Source: CAVWQV01 sp963757115
GTDB taxonomy: Bacteria; Pseudomonadota; Alphaproteobacteria; Acetobacterales; Acetobacteraceae
DNA: 64,000 nucleotides
Reading direction: 5' to 3'
Assembly (NCBI GenBank): GCA_963757115.1
Contig: CAVWQV010000014.1
Location: 186,001-250,000 of the forward strand
Shown here: positions 26,902-35,575 of the stretch, piece after piece
Layout: every line of letters starts with the position of its first letter
How positions within the stretch are numbered: the stretch's first letter is position 1
Program-made: the position numbers and the translations under genes
Notes under the pieces: generated by a model
Told to the model about the DNA's origin: nothing
The model's database searches: none
Seen by the model: the letters and a program-made list of their open reading frames with translations, nothing else

Positions 26902-28014
26902 ATGACCATCGCCGTCACACTCTCACGCTACATCTCTCGCCAATTCACCTTGGCGGTGCTGGCCATGTTGTCGGCGCTCAGCGGGTTGGTGGCGTTGTTC
27001 GATTTCATCGAGCTGCTGCGCCGCTCGGCCACCAAGCCCGACGCTACTTTCGGGCTGGTCACGGAAATCGCGGCACTCCGGCTTCCCTACATCGCCATGC
27101 AAATCCTGCCCTTCGCCGTCATGCTTGGAGGCATTCTCGCATTTTGGCGCCTGACGCGCTCCTCCGAGTTGATCGTCGCGCGCGCCGCTGGCGTGTCGGC
27201 CTGGGGCTTTCTTGCGGGACCCGTGCTGTGCGCCCTGCTCCTCGGGGCGACCGCGACCGCAGCACTCAGCCCGCTCTCCTCCGTCATGCTCCGCCGGGCG
27301 GAGATGCTCGACAACGTGTATCTCAGGACCGGGGGTGGCCCGCTGGCGCTGTCCGGGGGCCAGCTTTGGATGCGCCAATCGGATAACGAGCTGGCTCCAG
27401 GGGGTGTCGCCATTATCCACGGCTTCGGGGTCCACGTGGAGGGACACACGCTGAGGGGTGCCGAGCTGAGCGTGTTCCGGCTGGACAATGCGGACCGTCT
27501 GCTGGCGCGGATCGAAGCCAAGCGCGCAATCTTGGGCGGCAAGATGTGGACGCTGGAGGACGCGCGCGTGGTCCGGCCCGACCGGTTGCCCGAGCCGCCG
27601 CGGACGGTCACGCTGCCTACCGATCTGACGGTTGCGCGCGTGCAGGACAGTTTTGCGTCCCCCGACACGCTTTCGGTCTGGGTGCTGCCCGACTTCATCG
27701 CGCTTCTCGACCGGTCCGGATTCTCCTCGCTCCGGCATCGGTTGCACTACCAGGCGCTGCTGGCTCTGCCGCTGCTTGCCGGCGTGATGGCGCTGGTCGC
27801 GGCCGGGTTTTCCATGCGCCCCACCCGCCGCGGGGGGGTCGCGCGCATGATCGGCAGCGGTGTTGCGGCGGGGTTCGCGCTGTTCATGGTTTCCAAGCTC
27901 GCCGAGGAATTCGGCCAGTCCGGCGCGCTCCCGGTAGCGCTCGCGGCCTGGGCGCCGGCGGGCGCCGGGCTGATGCTCGCGGTCGCCTTGCTTCTGCACG
28001 TCGAAAACGGCTGA
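26902..28014 (+). CDS. lptG: LPS export ABC transporter permease LptG
   Basis: Second permease of LptB2FG, 370 aa. Starts MTIAVTLSRYISRQFTLAVL; FDFIELLRRSATKPDATFGL and LAFWRLTRSSELIVARAAGVS are family signatures, the latter being the coupling helix. A beta-jellyroll periplasmic domain lies around residues 125-265, then three helices. ATG 26902 is 11 bases after the lptF stop. Its TGA shares a base with the lptD ATG (TGATG), so lptG and lptD are translationally coupled. Confidence 0.94.
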   Translation: MTIAVTLSRYISRQFTLAVLAMLSALSGLVALFDFIELLRRSATKPDATFGLVTEIAALRLPYIAMQILPFAVMLGGILAFWRLTRSSELIVARAAGVSAWGFLAGPVLCALLLGATATAALSPLSSVMLRRAEMLDNVYLRTGGGPLALSGGQLWMRQSDNELAPGGVAIIHGFGVHVEGHTLRGAELSVFRLDNADRLLARIEAKRAILGGKMWTLEDARVVRPDRLPEPPRTVTLPTDLTVARVQDSFASPDTLSVWVLPDFIALLDRSGFSSLRHRLHYQALLALPLLAGVMALVAAGFSMRPTRRGGVARMIGSGVAAGFALFMVSKLAEEFGQSGALPVALAAWAPAGAGLMLAVALLLHVENG

Positions 28015-30230
28015 TGCGCGCTTGGGCACGGGCCGCGGCCGTTCTCTTGCTGGCGGCGTTGTCGGAGCCCGCTCATGCGCAGCTCAGCCAGTTGACGGCG
28101 GGTGGCGGGGCGCATGGCGCACCGATCAGCCGCGACCAACCTGTGACGTTCACCGCCGACCAGGTCGACTACGACCGCGACAGGGCAATCGTCACCGCAA
28201 CCGGGCATGTGGAAGCGTGGCAGAACGATCACGTGGTCCGCGCCGACAAGATGACGTTCGATCGCAACACCAACATCGCGGCGGCGTACGGCCACGTGGT
28301 GCTGCTCGAACCGGACGGGCAGGTGCTGTTCACGGACTATGCCGAGCTGTCCGAAGGAATGCGCAACGCCGTGCTGCGCGGAATGCGCGCGATCCTGGCT
28401 GAGAACGGGCGGCTAGCGGCCAACGGCGCGCGCCGTTTCGAGGGCAAGCTCAACGAGCTCAGTAGGGTCGTCTACTCCACCTGCAATCTTTGCGCGAAGG
28501 ACCCCACCCGGCCACCGCTTTGGCAGATCCGCGCGCTCGACGCGGTGCAGGACCTGGAGCACAAGCGCATCGAATATCAGGACGCGACCTTGCAGATGGC
28601 TGGCCTGCCGGTCGCCTACTTGCCGTATTTTTCGCATCCCGACCCGTCGGTAAAGCGGCAGTCGGGGCTGCTGATCCCTTCGATCGGCTCGTCGTCGCAT
28701 ATCGGGCAGTTCATCAGCCAGCCCTACTACATCGTGCTCGATGACCAATCGGACATGACGGTCACGCCCATGCTGACCACGGAGGCCGGCCCGCAACTCG
28801 AATTGTCCTATCGCCGACGTTTTAACGATGGTCGGCTCGATATCGACGGCTCGCTCGGATACCTCGAGAATGCCGTGCAGGGCACCATTCTCGCGCATGG
28901 GCGGTTCGACTACGACGAAACCTGGCGTTACGGCTTCGACCTCGAGCGCGCCTCCTCCACCGACTACGTGCGCGATTTCCGCCTAGGGCGCGTGGTCGGC
29001 GACGCCAACGTGCTCACCAGCCAGCTCTACCTGGAAGGCTTCGGCGAGGGTGCCTACACGCGGCTCGACGCGCGATTCTATCAGGGGCTGGTCGACACCA
29101 TCGTGGACACCAAGCTTCCCTTCGTTCTCCCGCGCTACGAGTATAGCTACTTCGGCCTGCCCGATCAGTGGGGCGGGCGGCTGCGGATCGACGTGGGCGC
29201 GTTCAATGTCGTGCGCACCGTTGGCACCAACACGCAGCGCGCCGCCCTGACGACCGAGTACTCGCGCCCCTTCGTGGGCTCGCTCGGCGACCTTTGGAAG
29301 CTCACGCTGCACGGGGACGCCGCGGCCTACAACGCGAATGAACTGAATCAGCAGCCGAACTTCAGCCCGCTTAGCAGCAACTCGACCGCGCGCGGCTTGC
29401 CGCAGGCCGCGGTTGAGGTGCGCTGGCCCTTCATGCGCGACAGTGGGGACTGGGGCAGCCAGATCGTCGAGCCGATCGCCCAGCTGATCGTCGCACCCCA
29501 GGTGGGAAACAGTCAGTTTACCGATATCCCGAACGAGGACAGCCTCGACCTCGAATTCACCGACCAGAATCTTTTCGCGTTCAACCGCTTCCCGGGGATC
29601 GATCGTCTCGAAGGAGGGGTGCGGGCGAACATGGGGCTGCACGGCGCCTGGTATCTCAACGGCACCAGCTTCGACGGTTTGGTCGGCCAAGTGTTCCGCA
29701 CCACCGAGGACAACAACTTCGCCGTCACGTCCGGGCTCCATGACAAGGTTTCCGACATCGTGGGGCGCGCCACGTTCGCACCGACCGATTGGCTCGACTT
29801 CACCTACCGGACGCGGATCGATCATCGGAACGGCGTCACCCGCATGGCGGACGCGATCGGCTCGGTGGGCGGGCCCCGCCTGCGCGTCAACGCGGGCTAC
29901 CTGTACACCACGTACGATCCATACAACTTCTACGACCAGCCCCCGCCGCCGCCGGCCTCCACGGACTTTTTTATTCCGCGGAACGAGATCACCCTGGGTG
30001 CCACCAGCAGCTGGGGCCACTATCGCCTGGCAGCCTACGGGCGGCGCGATCTTGCGACAAATCAGATGGTTGCGCTCGGTCTTGACGGCGCCTATGAGGA
30101 CGAGTGCTTCATCTTCGATATCCGCTTCAATCGCCGTTACACCTCGTATAACGGCGATAGCGGCGCCACCACGATCCTGTTTCAACTGACGTTCAAGACC
30201 ATCGGCCAGTTCGGCTTCCGCGCGATGTGA
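28014..30230 (+). CDS. lptD: LPS assembly outer-membrane protein LptD
   Basis: Outer-membrane beta-barrel that, with LptE, inserts LPS into the outer leaflet. 738 aa. Signal peptide MRAWARAAAVLLLAALSEPA then HAQ. The N-terminal OstA-type jellyroll has VTFTADQVDYDRDRAIVTAT and GHVVLLEPDGQVLFTDYAEL; the LptD core begins around ARRFEGKLNELSRVVYSTCN, followed by CNLC, and RIEYQDATLQMAGLPVAYLP, PSVKRQSGLLIPSIG. The C-terminal barrel ends in a terminal aromatic-containing strand (TIGQFGFRAM). CNLC, near residue 155, is the only obvious cysteine pair, so disulfide arrangement may differ from E. coli LptD. Coupled to lptG by overlapping TGATG. Confidence 0.95.
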   Translation: MRAWARAAAVLLLAALSEPAHAQLSQLTAGGGAHGAPISRDQPVTFTADQVDYDRDRAIVTATGHVEAWQNDHVVRADKMTFDRNTNIAAAYGHVVLLEPDGQVLFTDYAELSEGMRNAVLRGMRAILAENGRLAANGARRFEGKLNELSRVVYSTCNLCAKDPTRPPLWQIRALDAVQDLEHKRIEYQDATLQMAGLPVAYLPYFSHPDPSVKRQSGLLIPSIGSSSHIGQFISQPYYIVLDDQSDMTVTPMLTTEAGPQLELSYRRRFNDGRLDIDGSLGYLENAVQGTILAHGRFDYDETWRYGFDLERASSTDYVRDFRLGRVVGDANVLTSQLYLEGFGEGAYTRLDARFYQGLVDTIVDTKLPFVLPRYEYSYFGLPDQWGGRLRIDVGAFNVVRTVGTNTQRAALTTEYSRPFVGSLGDLWKLTLHGDAAAYNANELNQQPNFSPLSSNSTARGLPQAAVEVRWPFMRDSGDWGSQIVEPIAQLIVAPQVGNSQFTDIPNEDSLDLEFTDQNLFAFNRFPGIDRLEGGVRANMGLHGAWYLNGTSFDGLVGQVFRTTEDNNFAVTSGLHDKVSDIVGRATFAPTDWLDFTYRTRIDHRNGVTRMADAIGSVGGPRLRVNAGYLYTTYDPYNFYDQPPPPPASTDFFIPRNEITLGATSSWGHYRLAAYGRRDLATNQMVALGLDGAYEDECFIFDIRFNRRYTSYNGDSGATTILFQLTFKTIGQFGFRAM

Positions 30231-30245
30231 GGCAACGGAGCGTCC

Positions 30246-31574
30246 ATGACCAAGACCAGAACCGTTATCCTGGTAGGTTGCGCCGCCGCCGCGATCAGTG
30301 TTGGCGTACCGTTTTCACCGGCCCGCGCCGCTGTTAAGCCGGCGGAGGCGGTACCCGAAGCTGGCATCGTCGCCATCGTCAACGGCGACGTCATCAGCAA
30401 CGGTGATGTCAGCAGCCGCGGTCGACTGTTCGCCCAATCCACCGGAATGGGCATGTCGCCCGACATCATCGACCGTCTGCGGCCGCAGATCGCCCGCCAG
30501 TTGATCGACGAGCGGTTGCGGCTGCAGGAAGTGCAGCGACGGCACATGCTCGTCTCCGACCAGCAGATCGCCGCGGCCATCCACGATATCGAGAGCCGCA
30601 ACGGGATGCCCACGGGCGCGCTCGAAGCGAAGCTCAAGGCCGACGGCACTGGACTGCGCACGCTGGTGGATCAGATACGGGTTCAGCTTGGCTGGACGCG
30701 AGTGCTGCGCGAGCAACTTGGCGAGAACGCCGTCATCAAGCCGTCCGAGATCGCCGACCAGCAAAAACTGCTCGAACAGCAGGTGGGGCGGCCGGAATAC
30801 CGCGTATCGGAGATCTTCATTCCGGTGGAGAACCCGGCCAACACCGCCGACGCGCAGAAATTCGCCGAAATCGTCATCCGCGAGCTTCGCTCGGGGGCGC
30901 CGTTCCCGGTCGTCGCGGCGCAGTTCAGCCAAAGCCAGACGGCGTTGCAGGGTGGCGATCTCGGCTGGGTGCAGCCGAACCAGCTCGACACCGAAGTGGC
31001 TCGCGTGGTGCAGGAAATGCCGGAAGGAGCCGTCAGCAACCCGCTCCCCGTGCCGGGCGGCTATTCGATCGTGTCGTTGCGCGCCAAGCGGCAGGTCGGG
31101 CGCGACGTTGGCACCGTGGTCTCGCTCAGGCAGGTATTCCTGCCGTTCTCCTCGCCGCTCAACCCACAAGCGCCGACCGATCAGCAGCGGCAGACGCTGC
31201 AGAAAGCCAAGACCATTAGCGCCAGCGTCCACAGCTGCGCCGCGATGGAGGAAGCGAACAAGGCCAACCCGGCCCGCCCGGCCGACCCCGGCGACGTGCG
31301 CCTCGAAAGCATCAACCCGCCCAGCTTCCGCCAGATGCTCGCCACCCTGCCGCCGGACCGGGCGAGCCAGCCGCTCGTGGCGCAGGACGGCATCGCCGTG
31401 GTGATCGTCTGCTCGCGCGAGCAGAAGAACATGGCCGAGTTCACCCGCGAGGAGATCGCCAACCGGCTGTTGTCCGAGCGCGTCGAGAATATCTCGCGCC
31501 AGCTCCAGCGCGACCTCCGCCGCCGCGCAATCATTGACGTTCGCGGGCAGAAAGTGGCGGGCGGCGAAGGCTGA
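30246..31574 (+). CDS. surA: Periplasmic chaperone/peptidyl-prolyl isomerase SurA
   Basis: Chaperone for outer-membrane proteins including LptD, 442 aa. Signal peptide MTKTRTVILVGCAAAAISVG to ARA. Residues about 40-170 form the SurA_N chaperone domain (IVNGDVISNGDVSSRG, RQLIDERLRLQEVQRRHM); a parvulin domain covers about 190-290 with EYRVSEIFIPVENPANT, GAPFPVVAAQFSQSQ and GGDLGWVQPNQL, and a second parvulin-like region follows (GTVVSLRQVFLPF). Positioned 15 bases after lptD; its end overlaps the rsmA start. In many relatives pdxA sits between surA and rsmA; here it does not. Confidence 0.94.
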   Translation: MTKTRTVILVGCAAAAISVGVPFSPARAAVKPAEAVPEAGIVAIVNGDVISNGDVSSRGRLFAQSTGMGMSPDIIDRLRPQIARQLIDERLRLQEVQRRHMLVSDQQIAAAIHDIESRNGMPTGALEAKLKADGTGLRTLVDQIRVQLGWTRVLREQLGENAVIKPSEIADQQKLLEQQVGRPEYRVSEIFIPVENPANTADAQKFAEIVIRELRSGAPFPVVAAQFSQSQTALQGGDLGWVQPNQLDTEVARVVQEMPEGAVSNPLPVPGGYSIVSLRAKRQVGRDVGTVVSLRQVFLPFSSPLNPQAPTDQQRQTLQKAKTISASVHSCAAMEEANKANPARPADPGDVRLESINPPSFRQMLATLPPDRASQPLVAQDGIAVVIVCSREQKNMAEFTREEIANRLLSERVENISRQLQRDLRRRAIIDVRGQKVAGGEG

Positions 31575-32433
31575 GGCGCTGAGCGGAGCGACGCTGCCGC
31601 CACTTCGGGACGTCATCGCCCGGCACGGACTCGACGCGCGGCGCTCGCTCGGCCAGCACTTCCTACTTGACGCCAATCTTCTCGACCGGATCGTCCGGCA
31701 AGCCGGCCCGCTTGCCGGACGGCATGTAATCGAAGTGGGACCGGGGCCGGGTGGGCTCACGCGCGCCCTGCTGGCAAGCGAGGCTGCCGACGTCGTGGCA
31801 GTAGAGCTCGACCGCCGTGCGGTGGCGGCGATGCGGGAGCTCGCCGCCGCGATGGCAGGCCGGCTACACGTGGTTGAAGCCGATGCGACCACGCTCGACA
31901 TCGCAGCACTCGCCGATGCCCCGCGGCAGATCGTCGCCAATCTCCCGTTCAATGCAGCCACGCCGCTGCTGGTTCGGTGGCTCCGGCGCGCGCCCGACTT
32001 CGAGCGCATGACCTTGATGTTCCAGCAGGAAGTGGCGGACCGCATCTGCGCAGCTGCGGGTACGCCGGCCTACGGGCGGCTTTCGGTCCTGGCGCAATGG
32101 GTGTGTGCGGTGGACCTCAAGCTGCGCCTTCCGCCCGCCGCGTTCGTGCCGCCGCCGCGCGTGTGGTCGGCGGTGGTGGGCTTCGTGCCACATAGCGCGC
32201 CACCGCCCCCCGCGTTGTTCGCGGCGATGGAGCGGCTGACCGCCGCTGCGTTCGGTCAACGGCGCAAGATGCTGCGCGGGGCGCTGCGATCGCTCGGCGG
32301 CGAGGCGCTGCTTGGCTCCGCCGGGATCGAGCCCGAACGTCGGGCGGAGACCTTGAGCGTCAAGGAATTCGATTGCTTGGCGCGGTTGCTGGCCGCGTCG
32401 GAGCTGCCAGATGGCGAGGCAAGACCCGGCTGA
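31534..32433 (+). CDS. rsmA: 16S rRNA (adenine(1518)-N6/adenine(1519)-N6)-dimethyltransferase RsmA (KsgA)
   Basis: Dimethylates two adenines in the 3' hairpin of 16S rRNA. Family motifs: RSLGQHFLLDANLLDRIVRQ, SAM-binding EVGPGPGGLTRALLAS, the acidic EADATTLDIAAL and the catalytic NLPFN (usually NLPYN). The C-terminal domain includes VPPPRVWSAVVGFVP. The start is unclear: the only conventional in-frame codon before the conserved sequence is a TTG at 31534, giving 299 aa and a 41-base overlap with surA; a CTG start nearer to PPLRDVIARHG is possible. Last gene of the outer-membrane block. Confidence 0.93.
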   Translation: MTFAGRKWRAAKAEALSGATLPPLRDVIARHGLDARRSLGQHFLLDANLLDRIVRQAGPLAGRHVIEVGPGPGGLTRALLASEAADVVAVELDRRAVAAMRELAAAMAGRLHVVEADATTLDIAALADAPRQIVANLPFNAATPLLVRWLRRAPDFERMTLMFQQEVADRICAAAGTPAYGRLSVLAQWVCAVDLKLRLPPAAFVPPPRVWSAVVGFVPHSAPPPPALFAAMERLTAAAFGQRRKMLRGALRSLGGEALLGSAGIEPERRAETLSVKEFDCLARLLAASELPDGEARPG

Positions 32434-32523
32434 GTCGCGAGACAAGCGGGTCTTTGGCCGGATTGTAACAGCCGGGATCAGAATGCCCTCGAACACGTTG
32501 TCGCACGTGATGGAGGGAGCGGC

Positions 32524-33006
32524 ATGAGGGCAGTCGCGGTTTTGCTGGTGCTCGGTCTGGCGGCTTGTGCCAGCGGCCCGAAACTGCCGCCGCCAAACAG
32601 CGCCGGCGCGCGCTACGACCCGCCGACCCGGGCGGTTCAGGTGATGGTGAGCAATCTTCGGCCCGTGTCGGGCGCCGCGCTCGTTGCCGCGGACGGGACG
32701 CGGTATCCCGCCTCGGGGATCTCGTTCGTGAGCGGACCACACGTGCTCTACAACCCGCCGCCCTCAATCGGGCTCGGTCTCGGCGGTTTCGGCTTCACCG
32801 GTGGCGGCGTGGGGATCGGGTCGGGGCTTGGCTTCAGCGTGCCGGTCGGCAAGCCGACGCCGTCGGAGGTAAGCGATCAATACATCGCCTCGGCCCTCAT
32901 CCCGGTCCCGGCGGACTACCCAACCGGGTGGGCCAACTACCGAGTGGAGGTGCTCGTCGGCGGCGCGGCGCTGACCTTAGCGGCACCCCCGCCCTCCACC
33001 GGCTGA
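32524..33006 (+). CDS. Glycine-rich lipoprotein, unknown function
   Basis: 160 aa with a lipoprotein signal MRAVAVLLVLGLAACASGP; the lipobox LAAC gives Cys15 as the expected lipidated residue. The middle (about residues 80-115) is glycine/phenylalanine rich, GLGLGGFGFTGGGVGIGSG, and the C-terminus has a strand-like YRVEVLVGGAALTLAAPP. ATG 32524 follows a GGAGGGAG ribosome site. I do not recognise a family; proteins of this type are often outer-membrane anchored. It lies about 90 bases after rsmA and converges with the small exported protein gene. Confidence 0.78.
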   Translation: MRAVAVLLVLGLAACASGPKLPPPNSAGARYDPPTRAVQVMVSNLRPVSGAALVAADGTRYPASGISFVSGPHVLYNPPPSIGLGLGGFGFTGGGVGIGSGLGFSVPVGKPTPSEVSDQYIASALIPVPADYPTGWANYRVEVLVGGAALTLAAPPPSTG

Positions 33007-33016
33007 TCCTGGCCGC

Positions 33017-33042
33017 CGAAGAGCTACTCCCGCGGCTCTTCG
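33017..33042. terminator. Possible terminator hairpin between convergent genes
   Basis: CGAAGAGC (33017-33024) and GCTCTTCG (33035-33042) form an 8-base stem with a 10-base loop, starting 11 bases after the lipoprotein stop. It partly overlaps the last codons of the convergent minus-strand gene. There is no clear T-run, so this is tentative. Confidence 0.35.
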
Positions 33043-33329
33043 TTCATCAGCAGCCGGAAGGCGCGCCGGAGACGGTGAACGCCGCGCCGGACTTCTCCGT
33101 GGTCGCACATCATCCGGCCCTCGTCCGCGAGCGTCTGCACCGCCTGGGGCGGAGGCGTGATGCGCTCGGCTTCCGTCAGTCGCGACGACAGATGATGGCA
33201 AAACTCGGGTGTGTCGGTGGTGAGCCGTTCCACCCGACCGTCCTGCCAGCTTTGCGGCAGCCCGATCTGCCCTAGCGGCGCCGACGTGGCGACTAAACCG
33301 ATCGCGGCGGCGCGTCCCCAAGGCCCCAT
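33024..33329 (-). CDS. Small exported protein downstream of a two-component system
   Basis: 101 aa. N-terminus MGPWGRAAAIGLVATSAPLG looks like a weak signal peptide. The core, FCHHLSSRLTEAERITPPP, then ALADEGRMMCDHGEVRRGV and RLRRAFRLLM, contains two cysteines and histidines that recur in short proteins near regulatory genes in Acetobacteraceae; I know no function. The start at ATG 33329 lacks a strong ribosome site. It is 58 bases beyond the histidine kinase gene on the same strand and may be its third gene. Confidence 0.6.
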   Translation of the reverse strand: MGPWGRAAAIGLVATSAPLGQIGLPQSWQDGRVERLTTDTPEFCHHLSSRLTEAERITPPPQAVQTLADEGRMMCDHGEVRRGVHRLRRAFRLLMNEEPRE

Positions 33330-33386
33330 CAGTGTAGTCTATCTCCGGCAGTCTGACGCGGCCGTGTTCCGCAGGTGACGCGAAAG

Positions 33387-34837
33387 TTACGTTGGCCCTT
33401 CCGATCCTGACAAGGGGAGGCGGAGGACCGCGCGTAGGCCCGGCGCCGCATCGTCGAGGGCGAGGTCTCCGCCGTGCAACTGCGCCACCGCTTGCACCAG
33501 TGCCAGCCCGAGCCCGGCGCCGGGTGTGCTCCGGGCCGCTTCGCCGCGGTAGAACCGTTCCACGACCCGCGTGCGATCGTTGGCGGGGATGCCCGGGCCC
33601 TCATCGGACACGGCGATCTCGACACCCGTGCCGGCCGGCGCCGCCGCGACCAACACGCGGCCTCCGGGTGGCGAGAACTTCACGGCGTTGTCGATGAGGT
33701 TCGCCACCCTTGCTGGATCAGCTCGCGATCTCCGAAGGATGGGAGGTGGGCGGGCGCTTGCACCTCCACCCGGATGTCGTGCTCGTCGGCGACGGCGGCG
33801 TAGAGCTCGGCCACGTCGGCGATCACCGGGCCGAGGTCGATCGCGGTGAAAGCGGAGCGGCGCGAGCCGGCCTCGATCTCGGCGATGCGCAGCAGGGCCT
33901 GGAACACCGCGACGATCCCGTCGAGATCGGCGGTGGCGCGCTCGATTGCCGCCCGCAGTTCTGCTTCATTGCTTGCATGCAGCGCCGCGTCCTCGAGCCG
34001 CGTGCGTGCCCGGGTGATCGGTGTGCGGAGGTCGTGCGCGATGGCGTTGGACACCTGCCGCACCCCGTCCATCAGCCGGCCGATGCGATCCAGCATGTCG
34101 TTGATCGTTTCGGCGAGCTGGTCGAACTCGTCGCGCCGTCCCGACAAGCGCACCCGCTGTCCGAGATCGCCCGCCGCGATCGCCGTCGCGGTCAGCGAGA
34201 TGTTGGCGATGCTGCGGCGGAACAGGCTGCGGACCAGGAGCGCCCCGGCGCTTGCCATGACCAGTGCGATGAGCAGCGCCCACAGCATGGCGTCGCTCAG
34301 CACGGAACGGAGCTGCGACCGCACGCGGGCGTCGCGTCCGATCAGCAGGCGGAAGCCGCCGGGCAGGTCGAACCGCTGCACGCGGGCGAGCGAGCGGACC
34401 CCGCCGCGGTCCACCCGAAGCTGATACCATTTGTCGGGCGCGCTGACGCCCGCCGGCCAACTCTGCAGATTGCCGATGATCTTCTGTTGCTTGGCGTCGG
34501 CCAGCAGATAGATCGCGTCGTCTTCGACATCCTGCGACAGCCGGTCGTCCACCGCCATGACCAGGGCCGGAAGCCCGCCTTCCAGCCATCGTTCGGTGAG
34601 GCTCTGCGCGTCGGTCAGGACGGCCTCCTCGATCTGCCGGTCGAGCAGCCCCGCCGTCTCGTACCAGAAGAACACGGTGAGCGCCGCCGCGCTCAGCGCG
34701 AGCAGGAGCGCGTAGACGGCCGCGAAGCGGATGCCGGCCGAGCGCAGGAACTGGGGGGTGCGCCCGACCGCATGACCGCGCGCGTGGGAAAGGTCTTCCG
34801 CCGCGGCCAGGGTCGGTCGGGCGGAGGCGAAGCTCAC
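33387..34837 (-). pseudogene. Sensor histidine kinase (HAMP, HisKA, HATPase), frameshifted
   Basis: Membrane sensor partner of the OmpR-type regulator. Two membrane helices flank a periplasmic sensor domain (residues about 30-170), then a HAMP domain, a dimerisation helix with phospho-acceptor HDLRTPITRARTRLE, and an ATPase domain. The frame breaks at the CCC of 33707-33709: one added base joins DRELIQQ to VANLIDNAVKFSPPGG, and the remaining boxes DEGPGIPAN and GAGLGLALVQAV run on to the TAA at 33387. So the whole kinase is encoded except for a one-base deletion. GTG 34837 overlaps the regulator stop (GTGA), indicating coupling. Confidence 0.85.
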
Positions 34838-35520
34838 GTCGGCTCGGCCCGCAGCATGTATCCCGCGTTGCGGACGGTGTGGATGAGCGGGGTCGGGAAG
34901 GGCTTGTCGACCTTCTGCCGCAGCCGCGAGACGTGCACGTCGATGACGTTGGTTTGCGGGTCGAAGTGGTAGTCCCACACGCCTTCGAGCAGCATGGTGC
35001 GGGTCACCACCTGCCCGGCATGGCGCATGAGGTACTCGAGCAGCCGGAACTCGCGCGGCTGGAGGTCAAGCTTCTGCCCCGCGCGGCGTACCTGCCGCGA
35101 CAGGAGGTCGAGCTCGAGGTCCGCTACGGTGAGGCGCGTGACCGGGGCGTCCCCGCCTTTGCCGCGGCGGGCGAGCGCCTCCACCCGCGCCAGCAGCTCG
35201 GCAAACGCGAACGGCTTTGTGAGGTAGTCGTCGCCGCCTGCCTTGAGGCCGCGCACGCGATCGTCGACTTCGGCCATCGCGGAAAGGAACAGGACCGGGA
35301 CAGTGTTCTTCTGACCGCGCAAGGTCTCGAGCAAGCGAAGCCCGTCGATCCCGCCCGGCAGCATCCGGTCCAGGATCACGGCGTCGAAGTTCTCCGAGGC
35401 GGCCAGGAACAGCCCGTCGCGCCCGTTGTCGGCGTGCTCGACGACGTGCCCGGCCTCCTTCAGCCCCCGCACCACAAAGCCGGCCACGTCCTTGTCGTCC
35501 TCGACCACCAGGATGCGCAT
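34834..35520 (-). CDS. Response regulator, OmpR/PhoB family
   Basis: 228 aa. Receiver domain MRILVVEDDKDVAGFVVRGL with phospho-acceptor Asp in AVILDRMLPGGIDGL, Ser in VLFLSAMAEVDD and Lys in YLTKPFAFAELLARV. The C-terminal winged helix has LQPREFRLLEYLMRHAG and VDVHVSRLRQKVD followed by IHTVRNAGYMLRAEP. ATG 35520 begins the receiver exactly; the frame extends a few codons upstream. First gene of a regulator-kinase pair that lies directly downstream of an HtrA-type protease gene, hinting at an envelope stress role. Confidence 0.95.
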   Translation of the reverse strand: MRILVVEDDKDVAGFVVRGLKEAGHVVEHADNGRDGLFLAASENFDAVILDRMLPGGIDGLRLLETLRGQKNTVPVLFLSAMAEVDDRVRGLKAGGDDYLTKPFAFAELLARVEALARRGKGGDAPVTRLTVADLELDLLSRQVRRAGQKLDLQPREFRLLEYLMRHAGQVVTRTMLLEGVWDYHFDPQTNVIDVHVSRLRQKVDKPFPTPLIHTVRNAGYMLRAEPT

Positions 35521-35575
35521 GCAACCCGCCCTCTCGTTGTTCACCCGGCCTGCTCGGCCGGGCGGCGCCCGACGG

